Of a stretch of 64,000 nt of DNA, positions 23,972 to 34,335 are shown in pieces (within the stretch, counting starts at the first letter, position 1; each line of letters starts with the position of its first letter). The notes under the pieces are model-generated. The model searched no databases. It saw only the letters and a program-made list of their open reading frames with translations, and was not told the origin of the DNA. Made by a program: the position numbers and the translations under genes. The DNA is taken from contig WHVD01000282.1 in assembly GCA_015178975.1 (NCBI GenBank), forward strand, positions 1 to 64,000, in the 5' to 3' direction. The DNA comes from Hysterangium stoloniferum (taxonomy: Eukaryota; Basidiomycota; Agaricomycetes; Hysterangiales; Hysterangiaceae).

Positions 23972-24952
23972 TGTTAGGGTGCGTACATGGCAGGTTCCTG
24001 GAGAAACCCATGGAATATCTGGTAGGACTTGGCTTCAGCTTATAGGCTGCACCCTTGTGAGATCATATTGTCCAATTTCAGATAGGTGGACGGGAATCCT
24101 GGGGAGTCTGGGCGGGGTTCATGGGTTGAGGGGTCGTAGATCAGAGGTCGTGGGTTGAGAGTCAGAGGTCATGGGTCGAGAGGTCATGGGTCGAGAGGTC
24201 ATGGGTCGAGAGGTCATGGGTCGAGAGGTCATGGGTCGAGAGGTCATGGGTCGAGAGGTCATGGGTCGAGAGGTCATGGGTCGAGAGGTCATGGGTCGAG
24301 AGGTCATGGGTTGAGAGGTTGCGAGTCGAGATAGATAGGAGAGATAGATGCACTGGAGCCTGTGGGCTCTGACTAGCATGAGCAGTGTGATTCAAGTAGG
24401 AGTTTAGAGCGGAAAATGTATTAGATTACTGGGGGGAATGTAAGCCAATCTTCTGACTGGATTGTATGTACAACATCTCCCAGACTATATAGACTGTGGA
24501 ATGAATGACATACCAAATCCAGTAATAATGAAACGAAACTAGCAAAACATAAAACAGGAATAGTAAACACCAAATTTGGTGTTAGAAACGGGACAGGACG
24601 GAGCAGAGTCCAAATCATGACAAATCAAAAACCATAATGGGAAACTGAGCAGGAGCAGAGTCCAAATTGTGACAGGTCATTTGACTAAAATGGGAACGGG
24701 GCTCTGTTAGAGGGATGACGAGTTTTCCGAGCAGGGTCCGGTGACTGATGTGTGGGACGAGGTCGGACATAGACAGGGTTGGAGTCCGGTGGTTATTCAG
24801 GGTGACTGATACACAACATAACGAAGTTGAATGTAGACAAGTCTGACATACGGAGTCCAGTGGGAATTCCGGTAAACTGACAATGGGTGCGTATAGGGCA
24901 CAGGTGCATATAAGTTAGTGCCCAGAGTCCAGCGGGAAATCCAGTCGTAACA
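23972..24952 (-). repeat. Gypsy LTR family A, complete solo LTR
   Basis: 981 bp from TGTTAGGGTGCGTAC to GTCGTAACA, target duplication CCAAT on both sides (23967-23971, 24953-24957). Contains AGCTTATA (core promoter in reverse, about 24035), a minisatellite (24166-24316) and the palindrome CACCAAATTTGGTG (about 24570). Inserted in the inner right repeat of the Tc1 element. Confidence 0.9.
24166..24316. repeat. 15-bp minisatellite inside LTR A
   Basis: Ten near-identical copies of GAGGTCATGGGTCGA. Other family A copies have one to three units here, so this is a local expansion. Confidence 0.92.
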
Positions 24953-25389
24953 CCAATGAACCTTCTCTATTAAAATATTACATGATAGAGCATATTGACA
25001 AATATTTTGGTGATTCCTACTATTTTATCTAGTGAGGTATAACATATTAAGTTGAAACTTCAAAACATTGGATACATTTTGTGAGTCACTGTAACTAAAT
25101 CTAAAGTCTTAATACTGAAATCCCTGCCCATTTAGGTTATTCAAGAGCCTACATTAACAGGACAGTTAATCAATCTTTAAAAAAACACTTGGATATTTGA
25201 CTCTCAGACAATCTCTCTATTTATAAATTATTTAACAGCTTGTCAAATCTTTATAAATAGTAAACCAAAAGCTACAAGAAAGCGAAGGCTTACAACAAGT
25301 TTCTGCCAACTTATTGCACATACATTCAGCTCCCAAACCTTTATTCAATATTTTTGGTGTGGTCAGACAACAATAGTTTGGTCAAACAA

Positions 25390-26515
25390 CAATGGTGTGG
25401 TCAAACAACAATGGTGTGGTCAATGTTTTGAACAAAGGCCAATCATGCAGCAAGGAAACAAACAAGATTCTAAAAGAAATTTACAAATTGTTAGCCACAA
25501 ACCAAATACAGCTGACAGCTATATACATACCATCAATGTTTCAGATGCCCTCTCACAAGGACATATTAGCAAGTTCCTCAAAGGTGTTCTGAAAGCAAAG
25601 CAGGCCAGAGTAGATATTCCCAGGCACTTAATACATCAGATCTGATTACTGTAGCACCAGCATTGACATCCACTATTTTCCCCACCATTACAAGCATCAG
25701 CACTAATACAGCTGAAAGGAACTCCATGAGTGCTTAGACCACCATGTAAATCAAGCAAGAGACTATTCAGATGGAGAGGGATCAACATCCCACCACCATC
25801 TACAGTACAGCAGCCAGTCTTGCAGGCGATCACATCCTTAGCCTCAGAGGCATTGCTTAGGGAAGCAAATGGTTATGGAGCCAGCCTGCACAAGTTGCAC
25901 ATCTTCTGTGACATTTTCTCTGTGGCCAAATCAGACAAGCTCCGAGCATCCTTTCCAGTCTTACACTTGTTTTCATTATAGGCCCCAGCAGGCCCATCAT
26001 TTCTGTGAGAGGAGCTAGCTGCTGGGACCGCCTTTGAAACAATATCAGTCAGTGTGACGCAAAAATATCTGTCAGCAATTAGAGCCTGGCACATAGCTCA
26101 AGGTTGGCCACTGCCGCTGTCAGATGATGAGTGGGCAAGAGTAGAATGGTCACTGCGGGGGCTAGATAACATACAGGGTAGTGTGCATAGACAACCTCCA
26201 CGACCCCTAGTGAAGCTGAACATGTTGTTCACGTTAAGGACAACCTTGAATCTATAGGACCTTGTTGATGCCTGCATTTGGGCAGTATCAACATGTGCCT
26301 TTTGGGTACTGATGCATTTGGAAAAGTCACAGTAACATCTAGGTTGCATTTTGACACCGGAAAACTGAAGCAAAGAATGCCCTGATTAGTCGAGACGACA
26401 ATGGAAAGTGCTACACACACTTAGACTTACCTGCAGTGAAAACCACCAAAGCTGGTAGCACACAATCGGTATTCTTGACAGAGAAACAAGGAGCTTGCCA
26501 GGCAGACAAGAAATA
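25390..26515 (+). pseudogene. DIRS-like retrotransposon remnant (RNase H end and tyrosine recombinase)
   Basis: 25392-25600 reads MVWSNNNGVVNVLNKGQS, KETNKILKEIYKLLA and, in the next frame, SDALSQGHISKFLKG, typical of the RNase H end of DIRS/Ngaro-type pol. A tyrosine recombinase follows: TVQQPVLQAITSLASEALLREANGYG (about 25800-25870), TQKYLSAIRAWHIAQGWPLPL, SDDEWARVEWSLRGLDNIQG (26055-26180), NMLFTLRTTLNL, then in shifted frames DACIWAVSTCAFW and VTSRLHFDTGKL. The catalytic R-H-R-Y part is truncated. Multiple frameshifts; no inverted or split direct repeats seen. Assignment rests on remembered fungal relatives. Confidence 0.65.
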
Positions 26516-27457
26516 AGAAGATGTGCTGCTTGACGCCTCCAAATGGAAAAATTTAATGTCGGACAATGTTTTCATCTGTCGATAGCCTATGACACCAAAA
26601 TCATGTCGGGAAGGTAAATTTAATCAATCACTAGGTTATAATACATTGTGCCAAGGTAATAAGTACTTCTGGGTCTTACTCAATTTTTAGGGGGAAACGT
26701 TCATAAGACTGGACACCCTCCCCCCTCGCCCAGATGGGTAGCAAACCCCACCTATCACACCGGTGTGACGTTGCCTATGTTCCACTGGCTTGATTTCACT
26801 GTAGGCATTTATTCAATTTTTAGAAATAATGGCTTGAATTTCTGGGTTATTTCCCCCTGCCGTCATTTTTTATTGACGATGCTATGGGTTTCAAATCAAA
26901 TTTCTAGTTGATTTGGCTTGCTTTGTGAAATTTCTGTCGTGTTAATATCTTGTATCCATTTTTCTTTGCTCTTATTTGTGATTTTGCACTGACAGTGGGG
27001 CGGCACAGCAAACTCGGAATTCTTTTTTTTCAATGTGGACCCTCCCAAAATGCAATTGCGGTCCACTGACCTATTTCTATTTATTTCATTTACCACGAAT
27101 TATTACTTAATGCGTAAATATTTAAATGATTTATGTATCCCAAAGAAGACATGGTGTCCGGAGGCCTTTCCAAAGAAAGCAAGACGTTATCCGAGCTTGA
27201 AAACCCCCAAAATAGGCGTGTCTCCTGACTATTTGCTGTGAGAACACATACTATATCCTGTGACATACTTACCCATTCCCACCACGACAAAGAAGCAGCG
27301 CCTGGGAAGGAGTCAACGCGTGTGAGAAATTCAGAATCACCGAGGATTTCCGACTCATAGTAATGCTCCGGGTAGCTGGACGATTGTGCGCACTAGTGAT
27401 CGGACGATATTTAAATTACGGGTCACCCTTTCTACTCAACTCTCCCTGTTGTAGCCC
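26516..27457. other. Non-coding stretch upstream of the P450 gene
   Basis: No gene recognised. GATATTTAAATT at 27408-27419 lies about 45 bp before the P450 ATG and could act as an AT-rich core promoter element, which is a guess. Confidence 0.3.
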
Positions 27458-29937
27458 ATGAATTCACTCCATATCTTCTCTCTATCCGGCCTCATCACAG
27501 CTCTATGGCTGTGCTACCTGTTTCGGGACCGTTCCCGCGGTGCAGGCGTAAGACAGCTTCTAGGCCCACGATCTCCTTCGTGGCTCGTTGGTAATTTTGA
27601 CCTCTATTCTGACAAGCTACCTTCTCTCCTCAGCGTAATTTTTTCAGGAAACCTTCGCTCATTCTTCTGTGTTGAAAACGTTGGCGATGACGATTTCAAC
27701 TGGCTAAAGACCTATGGGTCGTCTTTGTGTATTAAAGGACCATTTGGTGTATGTTTAAAGACTCCTATAAGGCATTTACCATATCCACTAATCCACAATT
27801 GCGATGGCAGCGCAATGTCCTGTACACTGCAGATCCCAGAGTAACTACTCCAGTCACATCGTCATCCGCCCACCCTGACGTATCTTTTCTTTGGCAGGCT
27901 ATGCAATATATCCTGAACACTTCTGGCTATAGGTTTCCAAAATCCCCAGAATTTCGCTTCCTCATAGAGCTTGTAACAGGTAGAGGGATCATTTGGGCAG
28001 ATGGTCTGTTAGATAAATTATTCCTCATCTGCCATTGCTCACAGTGACTGGTAGGTCAACAGCATGCCCAGCAGCGAAGAATAATGGCGCCATCCTTCTC
28101 GCAAAGCTCAATCAAAGGCTTTCTACCAATGTTTCGCGAGACAACGCAACGTGTGCGACTTTCCATTTCTGCTGTTTATCTTTATTCAATTGCTCGATGA
28201 GAGAAGGCTATCGAGATGTGGCAAGACCTTGTTCTACAAGATATGAAAACATCTTCAGTAATCGATGTAAATGCATGGTTAGGGCGACTTGCATTGGATA
28301 TCATAGGAAAAGGTGACTGTGGTAGTAACGCTGTCAGCTCAAGCTCACCCAAAGTGGTGGCATTTAGCTATGCACTATGAATTCAACTCACTTTCCAATG
28401 ACTCGGATAATGAGGTGGTCAAAGTATATAGAAGCCTATTGTAGGGAAATATTGGACTTTGGACTTTTTCTCAAAGCTCACCGCCTTGCTCGTTGTAGCG
28501 CCGACCTTCATCACAAACCATCCGATTATCAACTTGCCTTCCGAGATTTCTGTGGTTATCTCCCAATGTGGATGATTACCGTCCTACAATGAGCACCCGG
28601 GAAGAGCTCCAAGAGACTCCGGGACTACTTCAAAGCAACTAATCGCGTCGGTCAGACCATAATTGACCGTCAGTTAGAGTCGCTGGCTGCTGGCAATGAA
28701 GGAGGCAAAGATCTCATGGGTCTCTTAGGTCTGTCGTTAACGTATCCCACTTTCTGGACGAGTAACTCACCGGTTACCCCAGTGATAAATAATTGTGCTC
28801 AACATGAGAAAATCAGATTAGGCAACACGGAGCTTCTTGCGCAAATGACGTGAGAACATACCTAATAGATGATGAACAATGCTAATTCAGTTCAAGATCG
28901 CTCCTCCTCGCTGGGCATGACACCGTCAGTTCCGTGGTAAGCTGGATTCTTTGGGAACTTTCCAAAATCCCCGCCTTGCAGGCCCAACTTCGCGAAGAAA
29001 TAATAAGCACGCGTAACCGGGCAATTCAAAGAGGTCAAGACGGGTTATCCAATGTTGACTTTGATTCAATGCCGTATTTGCTTGCGGTGATCAAAGTCAG
29101 TTATCCTTCAAGCTCAACGGTTATTAAATATCAAACCATTTATACTGCAGGAAACTTTGCGATTCCATCCGCCTGTGCCACAGATAACAAGGTTTGCAGC
29201 TGATGATGAGACCACTCCGTTTTCCATGCCACAGAGAACCAAGGATGGCGGCCTCGTTACTGAGATATCTGTCAGTAAAGGTCAGAGAATTATGATCGGC
29301 CTTGCAGCTTATAATAGGTGCGTTGGGGAGCTACTAAAATCTTTTTCAGGACTGAATTTAAATTTCGCCTAGGCTTGAGACTGTTTGGGGCTCTGATGCA
29401 AATGAATGGAACCTGAACGGTTCTTGGATGGCAGTTCCAAAAATGAGAAGACTGGATTAGGTGTGATTGCAAATGTGTAAGTTGTGGTCCCATTCTATGT
29501 CTCATAAGTCCTCGGAACTGCGATTAATGCACACAATAATTGTAGTTCGACGTTCAGCAGTGGGGAAAGAAACTGTATTGGGTGCGCAAATATATATTTT
29601 TATATACTAAGGAATCAATGTGATAAATCACTTTTTTAGCTGGAGATTTGCGTGAGTTTTCATGATGGCGCCTCAGAGTGCCAGGAGTATATGATATACC
29701 ACAGGATACTCGAGTCTCAAGTTATCTTGTCCGAACTCGTAGGGCACTTCAACTTCTCCCCGCCGCCAGGTAATATTGAAATGATCAGGGCGCCGACTCT
29801 TGCAATGAGTCCAATGTGAGTGGATTCCATTTACATAGAGGAAGACAGGGTTCCAACAGTGCCTACTGATACATAGGGTGAAGGGGGCTAAAATCTCTAG
29901 CGTTGGATTGCCTCTGACGATCACACCCTTGAAGTGA
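27458..29937 (+). pseudogene. Cytochrome P450 monooxygenase, 16 exons, two lesions
   Basis: A haem-thiolate monooxygenase with an N-terminal membrane anchor (LSGLITALWLCYLF), hence ER membrane. Exons joined by eye: 27458-27590, 27648-27748, 27811-27840, 27898-28003, 28055-28152, 28204-28312, 28368-28440, 28499-28728, 28793-28849, 28891-29095, 29151-29317, 29373-29476, 29546-29581, 29640-29651, 29705-29815, 29901-29937. All introns are GT-AG, 41-85 nt. Marks: I-helix AGHDTVSS, K-helix ETLR, ERF, haem loop FSSGERNCIG with the Cys ligand, C-terminus LPLTITPLK. Lesions: TGA at 28590-28592 (CGA to TGA would explain it) and one missing base at about 29411 just before ERF. Everything else is in phase, so it is a recent pseudogene, or an allele or assembly with errors. 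Substrate unknown. Confidence 0.85.
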
Positions 29938-31819
29938 CACAGTCGAGCCACTGCCGGTCACCAGTGCGGGGACACTGCAATATGAATCAATCGTAACCTG
30001 TATACTAGTTACTATATAACACGTCTCTTCGTCAGCTGAACATGAAACATCTTGGAATTAGGCTTACACCGTGAAAACTCCTCTTTCCAAAAGATTTTAG
30101 GATGCGTAGTAGAGCCTTATCTTATGTATCTAAACTCCAATAATCTCTATTGGATCCAAAAGGTAGTGGAGGGTGATCAGGTGTACATAGGATCATTTAA
30201 GCATCAACCATATCAATAAATATAAACTACTTCAATTTGTATAGTCCAGTGGGGTTCTGTATCCCTTTATCTTTCCTGTGACTTGTCAGAGGATGATCCA
30301 GTTAAAAATCCACAAAACTCCCAGATGTGGTTGCAGGATTTAACATCACAGAACATGTGCATAATCAATCAATTTGAAATCCCATTCACATCCCTGAATT
30401 TGATGGAATTACAAAATAATATAGAATCTGTTAGATGGTCCACAATTGAGTTAAACTCTCCTTTGTTTCAATATAAACACTCAGACAAATATTGAATTTA
30501 TTTTCTCTACAAAACCAAGAAGATAGCACTTGATAAGTTCCAACAGACAGATTAAGCCACAGAGGCCAAACCGCATCTATAATATCTTTTATTTTATTCC
30601 ATTCCGAGCTTCTAGGCTTGATTTAAAATAAGCCTCATCCTGTTTCGAAACATATATACAGATATTTGATTCAATAGGCACTGGAGACGTAATAAAATGC
30701 CGTATTAGACAGCTTTTGTATTTCCTGCACAACAAACATTGAAACCAGCTCCAGTATAGGGTGAATTAAGGAATCAAGGACACTTTCCGCTCATGATGTG
30801 TATCAGCCGATACATTCTTGACCTACACAGCATGTTTAACCATGGATATTCATACACAGCACAGTGTGAGAATAGAAGATAGAAAGACACAGAAGTAACC
30901 AGGAGTGACCAAAGTCTGACTCTGACTCATAGATTTACAACATGTAGATTCCACTATGGTAAGTACACGTGGGTACATATGGGGCTGAACCACACACAAC
31001 TACAATGCAGGTGGCATATAAGGATGACTAGAGTGAGAAAATGATGGCAAGAAGTTGTGTCACCCATGATTGTGAGGCTCACCCATTGATCACTCCTCCT
31101 CCATCTCACACAATCTTGTTAGTTTGTCCTTCCCCAATTCCAGTTAATCTTTGAATGCCCCCACTTTCACCCTGCACCCTTTCCACCACTGCCAGCATTT
31201 CTTGCTTCATATCCTCTAGGTCCTTCTTTGCCATATGTATCTCACCCAACATGAGAACTCACCACATCACCACCTTGCCGCATAGTCAGAATGATGTGAG
31301 GCATTGTCAATATTTGCCCTCATTAATGTTTGACCTTCATAATAAGTGGGGCTAGGGGGGGTAAGCAGTACACATTAGTCTGAATTTTCCACACTCTGAT
31401 CCCATGACACTCCATACATGAAGATCACATTATCCATCTGATCATCAACCATGTGTTTGGATTTCCACACATTGAGGATGCAACTTGGCAAGAAGGAGGT
31501 CATACAACAATGATACCCCACTCCCAGCACACCATTCTCCACATGGAAATGGGATTGCCACAGTTGGCACTGGCACTGACCCTCCCACCTCCACCCCCCT
31601 TTCCCTCTGCTACCTGTGTACTTTACACTGGCTCATGAGTGCTGGTGCATCATAGGAAAATTGGCATCACAGGAATAAGAGGCTCAAATTGGTGTATGAG
31701 ATAGCACCTGAGCCTCATAGCACCAATTGAAGAGATGGAGAGATACTGGCTCTGCCTTGTGGTGTGTTAAGAAATGGGGGTATTCCAGGGACTAACCATG
31801 TCAACAGAAGGCAAGGAAA
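29938..31819. other. No recognisable gene
   Basis: AATAAA at about 30215 could serve the P450. Otherwise only short frames (for example 70 aa at 30283) with no recognisable domain; 31100-31640 is C-rich on the plus strand without a clear gene. Confidence 0.3.
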
Positions 31820-32172
31820 GTGGCTCCAGTCTGCCTACAAGCAAAAAATGATCCTCAGTGCTCTGGTTGTAATGACTGGAACACTGACTGCCATTGGAAG
31901 TCTGGGTGGGGACTGGGCTGTTCGCAATGTGTGCACCTCAAAGCAAGGTGCTTACTTGTCCACAAGCCCACACGGTCTATGGTGCAGGAAGAGAGTGGGT
32001 CGGACAGGCCCATGGACTTGGAGGAGGTTTTGGGATGGATAGCTGAGGGCATAGAGGCCCAGAATGAGTTGCTTGAGAAGAGCAACCGGGTGCAGGTGGT
32101 TACAGCCAAAAATCTCCAGGTACTCCACAGAGAGTTTTGGACATTCCTGGTGGAGTACAGCGGGTATGTATA
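31820..32172 (+). CDS. Zn2Cys6-like ORF cut by Tc1 insertion
   Basis: The frame from 31820 contains C-x2-C-x6-C-x9-C-x2-C-x6-C (CSGC...DC...CSQC...RC, about residues 13-43), which fits the spacing of fungal binuclear zinc clusters. An acidic helical segment follows (DLEEVLGWIAEGIEAQNELLEKSN...LQVLHREFWTFL). The usual basic residues between the first cysteines are absent (NDWNTD), so DNA binding is doubtful. The frame then enters the Tc1 terminal repeat at 32173. Past the Tc1 element (from 33778) it would read VCRTAKLLKAEEIW and stop soon. I do not know the family; a transposon-encoded gag-like or accessory protein is possible. Confidence 0.4.
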
Positions 32173-32400
32173 CAGTGACTCACAAAACCTTTCCAATGTT
32201 TGGAGTTTGCATATTGGCAGACTGCTACCAGGGGAGAGAAAATAGCAAAACATTTCAAAAATTCACACTGGATAGCTAGACATGTATAGAATCATGGTCT
32301 AGAGTATTATTACATAATATGCATTTTTGGATATGCTACAAATAGTTTAGTCAGGCCTGCTCATTGGAAAGGTTTTGTGGCTGATGATTTTGATACAATA
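32173..32400 (+). repeat. Left inverted repeat of Tc1 subfamily A
   Basis: Outer part CACAAAACCTTTCCAATG (32180) and an inner copy in the opposite orientation, CATTGGAAAGGTTTTGTGG (about 32372). The right end mirrors this at 33568-33590 and 33750-33770. Confidence 0.85.
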
Positions 32401-32521
32401 TATACTATATAAACTGGCCAAATCACATGTCTTTGTTGATTCTATTAAATATGGTAACATGACTTGTTGATCTATAGTCAATTTTGATATTACTGTCTCT
32501 TCACATTGCCAGCAATCCATC

Positions 32522-33538
32522 ATGCACTCCCTCTCTCCTGCTCAACAACAATATATTATCTCTCTACTTGAAGCTGGCCATTCCACTCCATCCATTGCCT
32601 CAATCACTGGTTTTGGCATTGGTACTATCTCCAGACTTCGCTCTAAGCACCTTCCTACCCTTCCCAAATCAACTGGAGGTCGTCCCAAGAAGCTCTCTGC
32701 TACCAACATCTGTCATGCAGTCCATCTAATCACATCTGGAAAGGCTGAAACTGCAGTGGACATAGCCCAGAAACTTCAGACCATCACCAACAACCCTATT
32801 TCAGCTGAGACGGTTTGGAGGAGCTTGAAGAAAGCAGGGATGAAAGCAGTTGTGAAGAAGAAGAAGCCACTTTTGTGCAAGAGACATATGAAGGAGAGGC
32901 TTGACTTTGCTTTGGCCCACCAGCACTGGACTTTAGATGACTGGAGGAGGGTTGTGTGGTCTGATGAGACTAAAATAAATCACCTTGGCTCAGATGGGAG
33001 GAAATGGGCATGGAAAAAGACTGGGGAAGGCCTGAATGAGAGGCTTGTTCAAGGGACAGTGAAGTTTGGTGGAGGATCAGTCATGGTTTGGGGGTGCTTC
33101 ATGTGGGAGGGTGTGGGATATGCCACCAGGATTGAGGGTAGAATGGATGGGGAACTTTACAGGAGCATCTTGGATGAAGACCTCCAAAACAGCATCAGGT
33201 ATTACCAGTTGGACCCTGCTAAAATCATCTTTCAGCAGGATAATGATCCAAAACATACCTGCAAAAAGGCAAAGGAATGGTTTGAAAATAATGGAATGAC
33301 TGTCCTACCATGGCCTGCCCAATCCCCAGACCTCAATCCAATTGAGCATCTATGGGATTACTTGAAGAGAAAGCTGGGACAGTATGCCACTGCACCAAGT
33401 GGGATTCTGGAGTTGTGGGAGAGGATAGAGAAGGAGTGGGAAGATATACCAGCTTCTGAGTGTCGGAAGTTAATTGAAAGCATGCCAAGGAGGGTTGAGG
33501 CAGTCATAAAGGCCAAGGGAGGGTATACCAAGTATTAA
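32522..33538 (+). CDS. Tc1/mariner DDE transposase, intact, 338 aa
   Basis: Cuts and pastes the surrounding element at TA sites. N-terminal helix-turn-helix pair (residues 1-105: QQQYIISLLEAGHST...GIGTISRLRSKH; GGRPKKLSATNICHAVHLI). Catalytic domain with D148 (VWSDETKINHLG), D240 (FQQDNDPKHTC) and E275 (SPDLNPIEHLWDY), 34 residues between the last two, i.e. the DD34E pattern of Tc1. GGYTKY is the C-terminus. The length is normal for the family (about 340 aa). The start is the first ATG (32522) in frame, about 120 nt inside the inner repeat. No stop or frameshift is visible. Truncated or dead relatives lie at 3741, 22921, 38160 and 57697. Confidence 0.95.
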   Translation: MHSLSPAQQQYIISLLEAGHSTPSIASITGFGIGTISRLRSKHLPTLPKSTGGRPKKLSATNICHAVHLITSGKAETAVDIAQKLQTITNNPISAETVWRSLKKAGMKAVVKKKKPLLCKRHMKERLDFALAHQHWTLDDWRRVVWSDETKINHLGSDGRKWAWKKTGEGLNERLVQGTVKFGGGSVMVWGCFMWEGVGYATRIEGRMDGELYRSILDEDLQNSIRYYQLDPAKIIFQQDNDPKHTCKKAKEWFENNGMTVLPWPAQSPDLNPIEHLWDYLKRKLGQYATAPSGILELWERIEKEWEDIPASECRKLIESMPRRVEAVIKAKGGYTKY

Positions 33539-33549
33539 AATATAGCATA

Positions 33550-33777
33550 TATTGCATCATAATCATTAGCCACAAAACCTTTCCAATGAGCAGGCCTGGC
33601 TAAACTATTTTTAGCATGCCCAAAAATACATATTATGTAATAATATTCTAGGCCACGATTCTATACATGTTTAGCTATCTAGTGTGAATTTTTGATATTT
33701 TTTACTATTTTGTCTCCCCTGGTAGCAGTTTGCCAATACGCAAACTCCAAACATTGGAAAGGTTTTGTGAGTCACTG
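33550..33777 (-). repeat. Right inverted repeat of Tc1 subfamily A
   Basis: Complement of 32173-32400: CCACAAAACCTTTCCAATG inside (about 33570), CATTGGAAAGGTTTTGTG outside (about 33752), ending GAGTCACTG at 33777. Confidence 0.85.
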
Positions 33778-33779
33778 TA

Positions 33780-34335
33780 TGCCGAACTGCAAAATTGTTG
33801 AAAGCAGAAGAAATTTGGACATCAAGTTTGCTTACAGGTCAAAAGTTTAGTAGTTGAAAAATATTCCAAATTCTTGTGATTGGTAATAAGGTCAACTGGA
33901 ATTGTGGAACCTTTGAGATAGTGCCACCCTCAAAGATAGCCAAAAGTTCCTAATAATGAACATCATAGTTGAGTTCTGAAATTGAAAGTGTCTGGGAAAG
34001 AAATGTGACCAGGTAAATCTCACCATTGGAATCTTGGATGGAAAGAATTGTGGTGATTGCATAATCAGAAGCATCAGTTTCCACAATGATTGTAACATCA
34101 GGTTTCCAGTGAGATAGAATTAGAGTAGAAGTAAAGGCATCTTTTTAAAGTCTGAAAGGTGGAGTGACATTTATTGTCAAAAACCCATGGTTGAGATTTA
34201 CAGGTAAGCTAAGTGAGCAGTATTGTAATATCCAAATAGTTCAGAATAAATTAACAGTAGAAATTTGCAAAGCCTAGGAAGGATTAGATATCCTTGACTT
34301 TCTGTGGTTCGGGCCAATCATGGACAACTTGAATG
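33780..34335 (-). pseudogene. Ty3/Gypsy RT C-terminus and RNase H fragment
   Basis: Read right to left: HDWPEPQKVKDIQSFLGFAN (about 34330-34270) is the RT connection, then TFQTLKRC and VETDASDYAITTILSIQD (RNase H first Asp), VTFLSQTLSISELNYDVHYQELLAIFE, and after a frame change VDLITNHKNLEYFSTTKLLT (about 33895-33840). The fragment ends where the Tc1 element was inserted. Stops and frameshifts; 5' part of RT is missing. Confidence 0.8.

Larger units (their letters stand above)
20469..25091 (+). mobile_element. Tc1/mariner element, subfamily C, split by two LTR insertions
   Basis: Left terminal repeat CAATGACTCACAAAATG starts at 20469 after TA. The right end ...CATTTTGTGAGTCACTG ends at 25091 before TA. 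Removing the LTR insertions at 20598-22703 and 23972-24952 with their target duplications leaves about 1526 bp, a normal Tc1 size. Inner sub-terminal inverted repeats GGTTCATTGGATACC (22760) and GGTATCCAAT/CCAATGAACC (23962 and 24953) flank the gene, as in subfamily A. Ends and TSDs were read directly. Confidence 0.88.
32173..33777 (+). mobile_element. Full-length Tc1/mariner element, subfamily A
   Basis: 1605 bp, flanked by TA (32171-32172 and 33778-33779). Ends are CAGTGACTCACAAAACC and its complement. The outer 65 bp of the two ends differ at few positions (for example GCATATTGGCAG against GCGTATTGGCAA), and inverted similarity extends over about 230 bp. The transposase ORF is uninterrupted. 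This is the only apparently complete DNA transposon in the window and could be active. It lies at the junction of the Zn2Cys6-like ORF and a Gypsy RT/RNase H fragment. Confidence 0.95.

Noticed and set aside
24119..24395. Minus-strand MTSRP-repeat proteins
   Set aside because: They are translations of the 15-bp minisatellite in LTR A.
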